Shown here: piece after piece, positions 9,138 to 17,054 of the stretch
How the letters are laid out: each line of letters opens with the position of its first letter
Position numbering within the stretch: position 1 is the first letter of the stretch
DNA from: Paludibacteraceae bacterium
Lineage (GTDB): Bacteria; Bacteroidota; Bacteroidia; Bacteroidales; Paludibacteraceae
Length of the DNA stretch: 33,405 bases
Reading direction: 5' to 3'
Assembly: GCA_017961765.1 (NCBI GenBank)
Contig: JAGCWQ010000089.1
Coordinates: 1-33,405 of the forward strand
The notes under the pieces: model-generated
Told to the model about the DNA's origin: nothing
Databases searched by the model: none
What the model saw: the letters and a program-made list of their open reading frames with translations, nothing else
Position numbers and translations under genes: made by a program

Positions 9138-11561
9138 TTATCGGATATTGGCGATACTAATAATATCTCCAAAGACACCCGCAGCCGTAACAGCCGCACC
9201 TGCTCCATAGCCACGAATCATCATCGGATCTTTGTAGCGAGCCGTATTAATGATGATGAGGTTGTTGCTTCCCTCCAAATCGTAGAATGGATGACGGCTA
9301 TCCACCGCCTGCAAGCCAACGCTTGTCTTTCCATTGTCCAACGTAGCAACGAAACGCCAACGCTTGTTCTCCTTCTCCAACAACTTACGACGCTCTTCAA
9401 ACTCAGCATCGAAGCCCTCCACCTTCTTCCAGAAGTCGTCCAAAGTTCCCTCGAAGAAATCGCTCGGGATAAAGAGGTTCTTCTCCACATCGTCCTGCTC
9501 AACACGGATGCCCGACTCACGAGCCAAGATGACCAACTTACGGATCACATCCTTACCACTCAAATCGATACGAGGATCAGGCTCAGCAAAACGAGCCTCC
9601 ATCGCCATACGGATAGCCTTGCTCAAAGGAATCTCGCTACTGATCGTATTGAAGATGAAGTTCAAAGTACCCGAGAGGACAGCTTGAATCTTCAAGATAC
9701 GGTCACCACTGAAAATCAAGTCGTTGATAGTGTTGATGACAGGAAGACCCGCACCCACGTTCGTCTCGTACAAATATTTGATGCCACGCTTACGGGCAAT
9801 GCTCTTCAACTCCATATAGTTGTCGTAGTCGCCAGAAGCGGCAATCTTATTGGCAGCCACTACAGAAATGTTGTGCAACAACAAATCCTTATATATGCTT
9901 GCGATAGCTCCACTTGCCGTACAATCGACAAAGACACAGTTGTAGATGTTCAAATCAATCAACGCCTTCTTCAAGGCATCTGGCGTAGAAGGCATACCCT
10001 TCTTGAGCAATTCGTTGTAGCAAGTCAAATCCACACCATCACGATCAAGAATGAAGTTAGCCACATCTGCAATACCAATCACCTTCACCTTCAAACCGTT
10101 TTGGTTCATGAGCAACTCCTTCTGCGTGTGCAACTGTTCCAATAGGCTACCGCCCACCGTTCCTGTACCAACTACGAAGAGGTTCAACTCTTGGTACTCA
10201 GAGAGGAAGAAAGACTCATGGATAGAGTTCAACGCCTTACGCAAGTTCTCGCTCTTGACCACGCAAGAGATGTTCGTCTCCACAGAACCTTGAGCCAAGG
10301 CTATGATATTGATATTGTTTCGGCCAAGTGCATTGAACAATTTACCTGCCGTACCTGTTGTCTGCTTCATGTTATCACCCACGATGGCGATCGTAGCCAA
10401 GTTGCTCTCTGCCGAGATGGAGTTGACGATTCCTTGAGCCATCTCCTCTTCGAACTCGTCGCCCAAAACCTCAACAGCCTCCTTAGCGTCCTCGTCACGC
10501 ACACCGATAGAGATGGAACTGCCCGAAGAAGCTTGAGAAACGAAGAAAGTCTCAATATCGCTCAAATCCAAAGCGGAGAAGATTCTTCCGTTCACCGATT
10601 GAACGCCCAACAAGCCCATTCCTTGAACCGTAATCAACGTTGTATGGTCAATTGAAGAGATACCCTTAATAGTTTTATCCTCCACATCCTTATCATTAGA
10701 GATGTACGTTCCTGCGAAATCAGGATTCAACATATTCTTGATGCGGATAGGCACATTGGCGTTACAAGCTGGATAAATCGTAGGAGGGAAGATGACATTC
10801 GCACCAAAGTTACACAACTCCATAGCCTCCGTGTAGCTCATCTTGTCGATAGGATAAGCCTTGCTAATCACCGTTGGATCAGCAGTCATAAAGCCATTGC
10901 CCGTCTTCCAAATCACCAATTCGTTGGCATTCAAAGCAGAAGCGATGATAGAAGCCGTATAATCCGAACCATGGCGACCCAAAACCGTCACGTCATCCGA
11001 ATCCACCTCCGTTGCGATAAAGCCAGCAGCCACCGCACGCTTCTTCAAATTTTGGAAAGCCTTACGCACCAATGGGAAAGAGACCTCCATATCGACACTA
11101 CTTCCAACAAGCGAAGTATTAGTCTTAATAAAGGTACGGGAATCATACAAATCCGCATCGATGAAACGGCTGATGAAAAGGGAGGAGATGCGCTCGCCAT
11201 AAGACAAGATGACATTTTCCGTGCGGTCAGTCAAATCCTTAATCAGATAGACACCCTTCAAGATGTTGCCCAACTCTTCGTGGAGCAAAGCCACCTCACG
11301 CAAAACCGTCTCCTTCATCGAAGTAGGGATGATACCTTCTATTATTTGGTTATGAATCTTTACGATGTCATTATATTCGTCAATATAGGTAGTCGAACCG
11401 GTTGCAGCAAGGTTGGATGTGGTTATCAACTTGTCGGTTATGCCATCTACGGCAGAAACCACCACCACTACGGGTTCTTCAACACTCTCTACAATCCTCT
11501 TAACTTGCTGTAAGTTCTTTATGGAGCCTACGGACGCTCCATCAAATTTCAAAACTTTCAT
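9138..11561 (-). CDS. thrA: Bifunctional aspartokinase/homoserine dehydrogenase, kinase motifs degenerate
   Basis: 807 residues, the usual length for fused ThrA. Order: aspartokinase domain (about 1-290), tandem ACT-like regulatory region (about 305-460), homoserine dehydrogenase (about 465-807). The dehydrogenase half looks intact: VVGTGTVGGS nucleotide-binding loop, AANKIAASG, YETNVGAGLPV and LSGTLNFIF. The kinase half departs from canonical residues. The usual KFGGTS is KFDGAS (7 and 9 changed), WTDVDG is WKTGNG (218-223), the Arg of TADPR is Thr230, and the Lys of FGAKV is Asn255. SYGERIS and GRxGSDY remain. The family makes aspartyl phosphate and reduces aspartate semialdehyde to homoserine; here I infer that kinase activity is weak or absent. 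The ATG start is preceded by a 60-nt leader and a TATCTTTG -7 box. Confidence 0.95.
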   Translation of the reverse strand: MKVLKFDGASVGSIKNLQQVKRIVESVEEPVVVVVSAVDGITDKLITTSNLAATGSTTYIDEYNDIVKIHNQIIEGIIPTSMKETVLREVALLHEELGNILKGVYLIKDLTDRTENVILSYGERISSLFISRFIDADLYDSRTFIKTNTSLVGSSVDMEVSFPLVRKAFQNLKKRAVAAGFIATEVDSDDVTVLGRHGSDYTASIIASALNANELVIWKTGNGFMTADPTVISKAYPIDKMSYTEAMELCNFGANVIFPPTIYPACNANVPIRIKNMLNPDFAGTYISNDKDVEDKTIKGISSIDHTTLITVQGMGLLGVQSVNGRIFSALDLSDIETFFVSQASSGSSISIGVRDEDAKEAVEVLGDEFEEEMAQGIVNSISAESNLATIAIVGDNMKQTTGTAGKLFNALGRNNINIIALAQGSVETNISCVVKSENLRKALNSIHESFFLSEYQELNLFVVGTGTVGGSLLEQLHTQKELLMNQNGLKVKVIGIADVANFILDRDGVDLTCYNELLKKGMPSTPDALKKALIDLNIYNCVFVDCTASGAIASIYKDLLLHNISVVAANKIAASGDYDNYMELKSIARKRGIKYLYETNVGAGLPVINTINDLIFSGDRILKIQAVLSGTLNFIFNTISSEIPLSKAIRMAMEARFAEPDPRIDLSGKDVIRKLVILARESGIRVEQDDVEKNLFIPSDFFEGTLDDFWKKVEGFDAEFEERRKLLEKENKRWRFVATLDNGKTSVGLQAVDSRHPFYDLEGSNNLIIINTARYKDPMMIRGYGAGAAVTAAGVFGDIISIANIR

Positions 11562-11627
11562 ACGAATATTTAATATTTAGTAACTAATGGACAAAGGGGC
11601 GAAAAAGGCCGACTTTGCTTCCATCCG

Positions 11628-11635
11628 CAAAGATA
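11628..11635 (-). promoter_or_regulatory. Probable -7 box of the thrA promoter
   Basis: Minus strand TATCTTTG is a perfect match to the Bacteroides -7 consensus TAnnTTTG. It would start transcription about 60 nt before the thrA ATG. No clear TTTG lies at -33. Confidence 0.5.
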
Positions 11636-11821
11636 GGAAAATAAGACGATTTAAAATTAAGTGAGGCTTAAAAAATAACACACAACACTGGGGGGATTTT
11701 CTCTACTTTACCTATTATTTAGGATTGACAATTCATGAATCACTATTTCATAGAGGTGAAACGCCGATTTTTCCAGCCTTACTTACTTGCCATCAAAAAG
11801 GACCGAGAATCTGCAACAAAC

Positions 11822-11856
11822 AAAAAAAACGGAACATCAGGATTTCTGACATTCCG
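11822..11856 (-). terminator. Intrinsic terminator of the HU gene
   Basis: In the minus-strand transcript CGGAATGTCAG pairs with CTGATGTTCCG (11 bp with two wobbles, 5-nt loop), followed by eight T. It lies 23 nt past the HU stop codon and is a textbook Rho-independent terminator. Confidence 0.92.
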
Positions 11857-11879
11857 CTAAAAACTTTCAGTCTTACCGA

Positions 11880-12140
11880 TTAAAGCAAGCTCTTAGATGG
11901 CTTCCACTTAGCAACTTTCTTTGCAGGGATTTGCATCTTAGCGCCAGTTGCAGGGTTACGACCTTCACGAGCCGCACGCTCCTCAACGCTAAATGTACCG
12001 AAACCAACCAACTGAAGGTTTCCGCCTGCTTTCAACAAATCACTGATTGCCTTTACTGTTGCGTCCAAAGCCTTTTGGCTGTCTGCCTTTGTCAATCCAG
12101 ACTGAGATGCGATTGCATCAATAAGTTCTGCCTTTGTCAT
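11880..12140 (-). CDS. HU/IHF-family DNA-binding protein
   Basis: 86 residues, slightly shorter than the usual 90-residue HU. The N-terminal helices (MTKAELIDAIASQSGLTK), the LVGFGTFSVEERAAR core and the GRNPATG arm motif that inserts into the minor groove are all present, so this is a nucleoid protein that bends DNA as a dimer. The C-terminal tail KWKPSKSLL differs from the common KFKPGKxLK ending. It is a single-gene unit with its own promoter upstream and a strong terminator downstream, and it diverges from the PorE-like gene. Confidence 0.95.
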   Translation of the reverse strand: MTKAELIDAIASQSGLTKADSQKALDATVKAISDLLKAGGNLQLVGFGTFSVEERAAREGRNPATGAKMQIPAKKVAKWKPSKSLL

Positions 12141-12249
12141 AATTTTTAGTATTTAAATATAATTGAACTGTGTTTTTTCATGTCTTCCACCAAGTTACTC
12201 TTTCACAAAAATCATTCCGTTGACTGACATTTTCATCATTAAGAGCGAA

Positions 12250-12280
12250 CAAAGATAATAAACTTTTTATAATAAGCAAG
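12250..12280 (-). promoter_or_regulatory. Promoter of the HU gene
   Basis: Minus strand CTTG (12280-12277), a 19-nt spacer, then TATCTTTG (12257-12250), a perfect -7 element. This fits the Bacteroides consensus TTTG-N19-21-TAnnTTTG closely. Confidence 0.65.
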
Positions 12281-12311
12281 TTGCTTTGCTATTCCTTTTT
12301 TAGTAGTTTTG
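12281..12311 (+). promoter_or_regulatory. Promoter of the PorE-like gene
   Basis: Plus strand TTG (12281-12283), a 20-nt spacer, then TAGTTTTG (12304-12311), a perfect -7 element. Its -33 box touches the -33 box of the divergent HU promoter in the word CAAGTTG. Confidence 0.6.
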
Positions 12312-12508
12312 CTACAAACGAGCCCCTCAAAGCACCCATTTCAAGGATGCCGCATAGGACTTTCAAGGCAAAACAACATTTAACGACAGCCCAAACAAAC
12401 AGACATTCAACTAATTACACACAAATCTTCTTTCATAAGCTCTACAATAAAAAGAAGAATTTTTCTTCAAGGAATGTCTATACAACAAGATTGAAAAAAA
12501 CGAAAAAT

Positions 12509-14452
12509 ATGAGACTAAAATATATACCATTACTGATTTCGCTCTCTCTTTTTTGTTCAAACGCCCATGGCGACAATCCGAACGCATCAAAGAAAGAGAT
12601 AAAAAACTACGAAACAGCCGTCATCCTGATGAATGAAGGCAAGTTCAAGGAGGCTCTCCCCATGCTAAACAAGCTGACCCTTGAAAACAACAAATTCGTG
12701 GAGGCCTATTGGACATTGGCAGAGCTTCACGACAGAATGGGCAACCAAGACAAGCGTATCGCTACGTTGAAGAAAATCGCGAAAGAGAAAGCTCCCCGCT
12801 ACCAAAACACCGTGATGAGGTTGGCAGCCGCCTATCATGAAAACTGCGATTACGACAATGCCATCAAGACCTACGAGCTTATACCCGAATCCAAATCATC
12901 CTTCTGGGCAAGATCGAAGAAAGGAATCGAGCAGTGCAACAGCGCTTTGGACTTCATCCAACACCCTGTTCCATTCGAAGCAAAGAACATGGGCAAAAAC
13001 ATCAACACGGAATTCGACGACTATTGGCCCAGCATAACAGCCGACGAAGGATGGTTCTCCACCACGGTCAAAGTCGGCAAGAAGGAGGGCGAATCTGAAT
13101 TTGGAAGAAACATCCACGAGGATATCTTCATCAGCAAGAAGACAGATGGAGCGTGGACTCCCATCAAGAATGCGGGTAAGGCCATGAACACCATCAACAA
13201 CGAAGGAGCGCAAAGCCTCTCCTTGGACGGACGCTACCTCTTCTTCGTAGCCTGCGACCGTCGAACTGGTCTGGGAGGTTGCGACGTCTATTACTCCATC
13301 CGACAAGGAGACGAATGGTCCAACGCCATCAACCCAGGCGCACCACTCAACACCCAATACTGGGAAACCTGTCCGAGCTTCAGTCCGACAGGAGACGAAC
13401 TCTACTTCGCCAGCAACCGTCCCGGAGGAAAAGGCAAATCCGACATCTGGAAATGCAAGGTCACCATTGAAGAAAACGGTATGTTGAAGTTCTCCGACCC
13501 CATCAACTTGGGCCCAGACATCAACACGAACGAAGACGAATTCTCGCCTTTCATCCATGCCGACAACCACACCCTATTCTTCTCATCCAAAGGATGGAAA
13601 GGCATGGGTGGCTACGACATATTTGTCTCCTACAAAAAAGAGGGAAGCGCAAATGGATGGGAAGAACCACGCAACATCGGACATCCGATTAACACCTGCA
13701 AAGATGAAATCGGTTTCGTGGTCAACGCCAACGGAGACAAGGCGTTCTACTCTTCCGACGGTCAAGAAGACAACAAGCGAGGACGGGACATCTACGAACT
13801 CAAATTAAAAGAGGGCAACTACCGTCCTAAGAAAAAGATGAAATATGCCAAAGGAAAGATTCTCGATGCCGAGACTCACAAACCTATGCAGGCTAAAATC
13901 GACATATTCAGTATCAAAGGCAACGAGCCTACCTTCCGCGCCGTATCCGACAAGTCGAATGGTGAATTCGTAGCCTGCGTACCGGAAGACGAGGACTTCG
14001 GAGTCCATGTAAGCAAGAAAGGTTATCTCTTCCATTCCGACTATTTTGCCAACCGAGACACGCTGAACTTCGAGAAGAAGGGGGTCTCCTTGGATAAGAT
14101 CGAGGTGGGAAAGAAAATCATCTTGAAAAACATCTTCTTCGACTTTGACAAGACAACGCTAAAAAAGGAGTCCTATCAAGAGTTGAACCGTCTGATTGCC
14201 TTCCTGAAAGAGAACCCGACCGTCCACATCGAGCTCTCCGGACATACCGACAGCAAGGGAACACACGACTACAACATCACGCTCTCCGAAAACAGAGCCC
14301 TAGTTGCCTACAACTACTTAATCAAAAAAGGCATTCCGGCAAAAAGGCTGACGCATAAAGGGTATGGACCCGACCAACCGATTGCCTCCAACAGCACAGA
14401 CAAAGGTCGCGCCATGAACCGACGCACCGAGATTACCATCACGGCGAAATAG
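12509..14452 (+). CDS. PorE-like OmpA-family protein (TPR, PD40 propeller, CRD, OmpA domain)
   Basis: 647 residues from the ATG at 12509, chosen because it gives a clean signal peptide (MRLKYIPLLISLSLFCSNAHG). Order: TPR-like helices (about 25-140), a beta-propeller of PD40/WD40-like blades (about 160-430; YLFFVACDRR, ELYFASNRPGG, LFFSSKGW, AFYSSDGQ), a carboxypeptidase-regulatory-like domain (about 445-520), and a C-terminal OmpA domain (538-647) with the peptidoglycan-binding SGHTDSKG ... LSENRA and NRRTEI motifs. This is the architecture of PorE (PG1058), a peptidoglycan-anchored periplasmic part of the type IX secretion system, and the window also contains a T9SS cargo. Many Bacteroidota carry paralogues of this layout, so PorE identity is inferred. 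A Cys lies in the signal region, but the residues before it are a poor lipobox. Single gene with its own promoter and a shared terminator. Confidence 0.88.
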   Translation: MRLKYIPLLISLSLFCSNAHGDNPNASKKEIKNYETAVILMNEGKFKEALPMLNKLTLENNKFVEAYWTLAELHDRMGNQDKRIATLKKIAKEKAPRYQNTVMRLAAAYHENCDYDNAIKTYELIPESKSSFWARSKKGIEQCNSALDFIQHPVPFEAKNMGKNINTEFDDYWPSITADEGWFSTTVKVGKKEGESEFGRNIHEDIFISKKTDGAWTPIKNAGKAMNTINNEGAQSLSLDGRYLFFVACDRRTGLGGCDVYYSIRQGDEWSNAINPGAPLNTQYWETCPSFSPTGDELYFASNRPGGKGKSDIWKCKVTIEENGMLKFSDPINLGPDINTNEDEFSPFIHADNHTLFFSSKGWKGMGGYDIFVSYKKEGSANGWEEPRNIGHPINTCKDEIGFVVNANGDKAFYSSDGQEDNKRGRDIYELKLKEGNYRPKKKMKYAKGKILDAETHKPMQAKIDIFSIKGNEPTFRAVSDKSNGEFVACVPEDEDFGVHVSKKGYLFHSDYFANRDTLNFEKKGVSLDKIEVGKKIILKNIFFDFDKTTLKKESYQELNRLIAFLKENPTVHIELSGHTDSKGTHDYNITLSENRALVAYNYLIKKGIPAKRLTHKGYGPDQPIASNSTDKGRAMNRRTEITITAK

Positions 14453-14470
14453 GTGAATACCCCAAAATAG

Positions 14471-14510
14471 AAAACCGTAGTTCCATCCCTTCGGATCGAA
14501 CTACGGTTTT
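14471..14510. terminator. Bidirectional terminator between the PorE-like and relA/spoT genes
   Basis: A perfect 13-bp inverted repeat (AAAACCGTAGTTC at 14471-14483 and its complement at 14498-14510) with a 14-nt loop. T-rich sequence follows on the plus strand (TTTTTATTT) and A-rich sequence lies on the left, so it can serve both convergent genes. Confidence 0.9.
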
Positions 14511-14546
14511 TATTTATTAGCACCCCACCCAGAAGGGAGGGACATA

Positions 14547-16784
14547 TCAATGCTCGCTATTCATTGCCAACTCCACCCTATTCACAGAGTTCACTCCATT
14601 AATCTTCAGCAAATTCATAGAGAGGTTGTTCAAGTCCTCCAAGTCATGGACATAGATAGTGATGAAGCCCTCGAATATGCCATCCTTGGTCTCCATGTTC
14701 ACCTTATTCACATTCACGGAATGCTCATCGGAGATGACCTTCACGATCTGCCCCAACATTCCTTTCCGGTCGATTCCACGGATCTCTATCGTGGCAGGGA
14801 AGCACAACATACGGTGCGTCTCCCAAACAGCCGAGACGATACGCTCGCCATAGTTCGACTTCAACTTCATCGCCACCGGACACTGACGCTTATGGACAAC
14901 CACCATTCCGTCATCCTCCACGAAGCCCAAGATATCATCTCCTGGTATCGGATTGCAACAATCAGCGATACGGTAGGTGGAGTCGTTCTCCGTCAAAGTC
15001 AACGTACTCTTCGTATCGATTTTTTTCTTCTCCACCGCTTCCGGACCAGAAGATTTGCCGAACTGCAACTTCCAATACTTCACCCAACGGCTTTGCGTCT
15101 TAGGCAAGACAGAAGACTTGTCGAGGTCGTCCAAATTATAGACACCCTTACCCACCTTGTAGAAAAGGTCATCCTTCTGCGTCTCATGGAAATTATCCAT
15201 GATTTTCGACAACATATCCGTATTGAGTTTCTGCCCATGCTTTTCCAAAAAGGCTTCCAAATCATGCTCACCTTTCTTGATAAAGGTCTTGTACTCCTTC
15301 TTGAAAAGGCTCTTAATCTTAGCCCGTGCACGAGCCGTCTTGACGATATTGATCCACTCTGCCGAAGGAACCTGCTTTTTAGAGGTAAGGATTTCGACCT
15401 GATCTCCACTATTCAAAACATAGCTCAACGGAACCAACTTATGGTTCACCTTGGCACCGATACAGTGCAAGCCCACATCCGTATGCAACGAGAAAGCAAA
15501 ATCCAAAGCCGTAGAGCCCTGCGGCAACGTACGGATATCGCCATGAGGCGTGAAGACGAAAATCTCCGAAGCGAACAAGTTCAACTTGAACGTGTCCAAG
15601 AAATCGATTGCATTCGGTTCTGGATTTTCCAAGAGTTCCTTGATGGTCTGCAACCACTTCTCCAACTCCGAATCATCCTTCTCCCCCGTCTTGTATTTCC
15701 AATGGGCGGCAAAGCCCTTCTCGGCAATATCATCCATACGGCGGCTACGGATCTGAACCTCGATCCATTGACCCGTTGGCCCCATGACCGTCACGTGAAG
15801 CGCCTCGTAGCCATTCGCCTTAGGCGTACTGATCCAATCTCGGATACGGTCAGGATGCGGTTTATAGATATCCGTCACAGCGGAATAGATTCCCCAGCAA
15901 GTCGTCTTTTCATCCTTCTCGTCCTCCACGTCAAAGATGATACGCAGAGCCAAAATATCGAACACCTCCTCGAACGGGATGTTCTTCACCTGCATTTTCC
16001 GCCAAATGGAATAGATGGACTTGACACGGGCATGGATTTCGAACTTATAGCCCAAGCCGTTCAATTTCTCCACTATCGGCTTAGAGAAAAGCGAGAACAA
16101 CTCGTCACGCTCTTGACGTGTATTCTCCAACTTTCGGGAGAGTTCCTCGTATTTATCCTTGTGTTCGTACTTAAAGCTCAAATCCTCCAACTCCGTCTTA
16201 ATGGCATACAAACCCAAACGGTTGGCCAACGGAGCATAGATATATTGCGTCTCCCCCGCAATCTTAAATTGCTTAGCCTGAGGCATGGAAGCCAACGTAC
16301 GCATATTGTGGAGTCGGTCAGCCATCTTGATCAAGATGACACGGATATCCTCAGACATGGTCAAAAGGAGCTTACGGAAATTCTCCGCCTGAGCCGAAGC
16401 CTGTTCACCGAAGACACCACCCGAAATTTTCGTCAGTCCATCGACAATCGAAGCGATCTTCTTACCGAACAAGTTTTCGATATCCTCTACCGTATTGTCG
16501 GTGTCCTCCACTACGTCATGCAACAAAGAAGCGCAAATAGAAGTAGAACCCAAGCCGATCTCTTGGGCAACAATGCGAGCCACTGCGATAGGATGCAGGA
16601 TATAGGGTTCACCAGACCTACGACGCACGCCGCTATGAGCCTGCCTTGCGAAGCGGAAGGCCTTGTCTATAATCTCGACCTTGTGCCTATGATTCGAATT
16701 CTCATAGACCTCCAACAATGCCGCATACTCACGCTCAATCAACTCGTTTTCTTGCTCCTCTGTCATCTGTACCTTTTCAACCAT
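14547..16784 (-). CDS. Bifunctional (p)ppGpp synthetase/hydrolase, RelA/SpoT family
   Basis: 745 residues, full length for a Rel/SpoT protein. Order: HD hydrolase domain (about 35-195) with ILHP, the SLLHDVVEDTD HD pair (H89, D90) and MADRLHNMRTL; synthetase domain (about 250-370) with YSIWRKM and RDWISTPKANGYEALH; TGS domain (FVFTPHGDIRTLPQGSTALDFAFSLH); a helical and Cys-containing region (ADCCNPIPGDD, KRQCPV); and a C-terminal ACT domain. Both catalytic regions look intact, so the protein probably makes and degrades the alarmone (p)ppGpp in the cytoplasm. The ATG at 16784 gives a short N-terminal extension, and a second ATG lies at 16766. It converges on the PorE-like gene. Confidence 0.95.
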   Translation of the reverse strand: MVEKVQMTEEQENELIEREYAALLEVYENSNHRHKVEIIDKAFRFARQAHSGVRRRSGEPYILHPIAVARIVAQEIGLGSTSICASLLHDVVEDTDNTVEDIENLFGKKIASIVDGLTKISGGVFGEQASAQAENFRKLLLTMSEDIRVILIKMADRLHNMRTLASMPQAKQFKIAGETQYIYAPLANRLGLYAIKTELEDLSFKYEHKDKYEELSRKLENTRQERDELFSLFSKPIVEKLNGLGYKFEIHARVKSIYSIWRKMQVKNIPFEEVFDILALRIIFDVEDEKDEKTTCWGIYSAVTDIYKPHPDRIRDWISTPKANGYEALHVTVMGPTGQWIEVQIRSRRMDDIAEKGFAAHWKYKTGEKDDSELEKWLQTIKELLENPEPNAIDFLDTFKLNLFASEIFVFTPHGDIRTLPQGSTALDFAFSLHTDVGLHCIGAKVNHKLVPLSYVLNSGDQVEILTSKKQVPSAEWINIVKTARARAKIKSLFKKEYKTFIKKGEHDLEAFLEKHGQKLNTDMLSKIMDNFHETQKDDLFYKVGKGVYNLDDLDKSSVLPKTQSRWVKYWKLQFGKSSGPEAVEKKKIDTKSTLTLTENDSTYRIADCCNPIPGDDILGFVEDDGMVVVHKRQCPVAMKLKSNYGERIVSAVWETHRMLCFPATIEIRGIDRKGMLGQIVKVISDEHSVNVNKVNMETKDGIFEGFITIYVHDLEDLNNLSMNLLKINGVNSVNRVELAMNSEH

Positions 16785-16917
16785 AAAACTCTTGACTTAT
16801 AGGCGAGTCTTTAAATTCACCAATTAAAAAAATCCAATCCAAAAGAATCAACCAAATCTTTCTTACTAGAAAACGGAGAATTCCTAGGGTTTACCTGTAG
16901 AACCCACCTAATTTATA

Positions 16918-16925
16918 CAAAATTA
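16918..16925 (-). promoter_or_regulatory. Probable -7 box of the relA/spoT promoter
   Basis: Minus strand TAATTTTG matches TAnnTTTG perfectly and lies about 135 nt before the start codon. The -33 region is poor. A small inverted repeat in the leader (GGGTT ... AACCC, 16887-16905) has no assigned role. Confidence 0.4.
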
Positions 16926-16998
16926 CGGAAGAATTTAATATTATACACGAATAGGATTGAAAAGTTATGCCATTCAACACAAAAAATAAATGTATATC

Positions 16999-17034
16999 AA
17001 AAAAAGGTCGAATCGGAGGACCGACTCGACCTTT
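16999..17034 (-). terminator. Intrinsic terminator of the FGE-like/WG-repeat operon
   Basis: In the minus-strand transcript AAAGGTCGAGTCGG pairs with CCGATTCGACCTTT (14 bp, one wobble, 4-nt loop), followed by a T-run. It begins about 20 nt after the WG-repeat stop codon. Confidence 0.92.
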
Positions 17035-17054
17035 CTTATGGCATAAGCTTATGC

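Larger units (their letters stand above)
11562..11879. other. Intergenic region between thrA and the HU gene
   Basis: 318 bp without a gene. It holds the thrA leader and -7 box (11628-11635) on the left and the HU terminator (11822-11856) on the right. Nothing else recognisable is seen between 11640 and 11820, and no obvious attenuator peptide rich in Thr or Ile codons precedes thrA. Confidence 0.7.
12141..12508. other. Divergent promoter region between the HU and PorE-like genes
   Basis: 368 bp without a confident gene. It holds two back-to-back promoters (12250-12280 minus, 12281-12311 plus), a leader of about 100 nt for HU and one of about 190 nt for the PorE-like gene. The plus-strand frame stays open through this leader, but its residues do not look like a signal peptide and the better start is at 12509. 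Confidence 0.65.

Noticed and set aside
8616-10145. 509-codon plus-strand frame opposite the ApgM-family and thrA genes
   Set aside because: It spans two real genes and their terminator on the other strand, and its translation has no recognisable motif.
14550-16802. 750-codon open frame on the plus strand opposite relA/spoT
   Set aside because: It is the antisense shadow of a clear, full-length Rel/SpoT gene. Its translation is rich in His, Arg and Leu without any domain.
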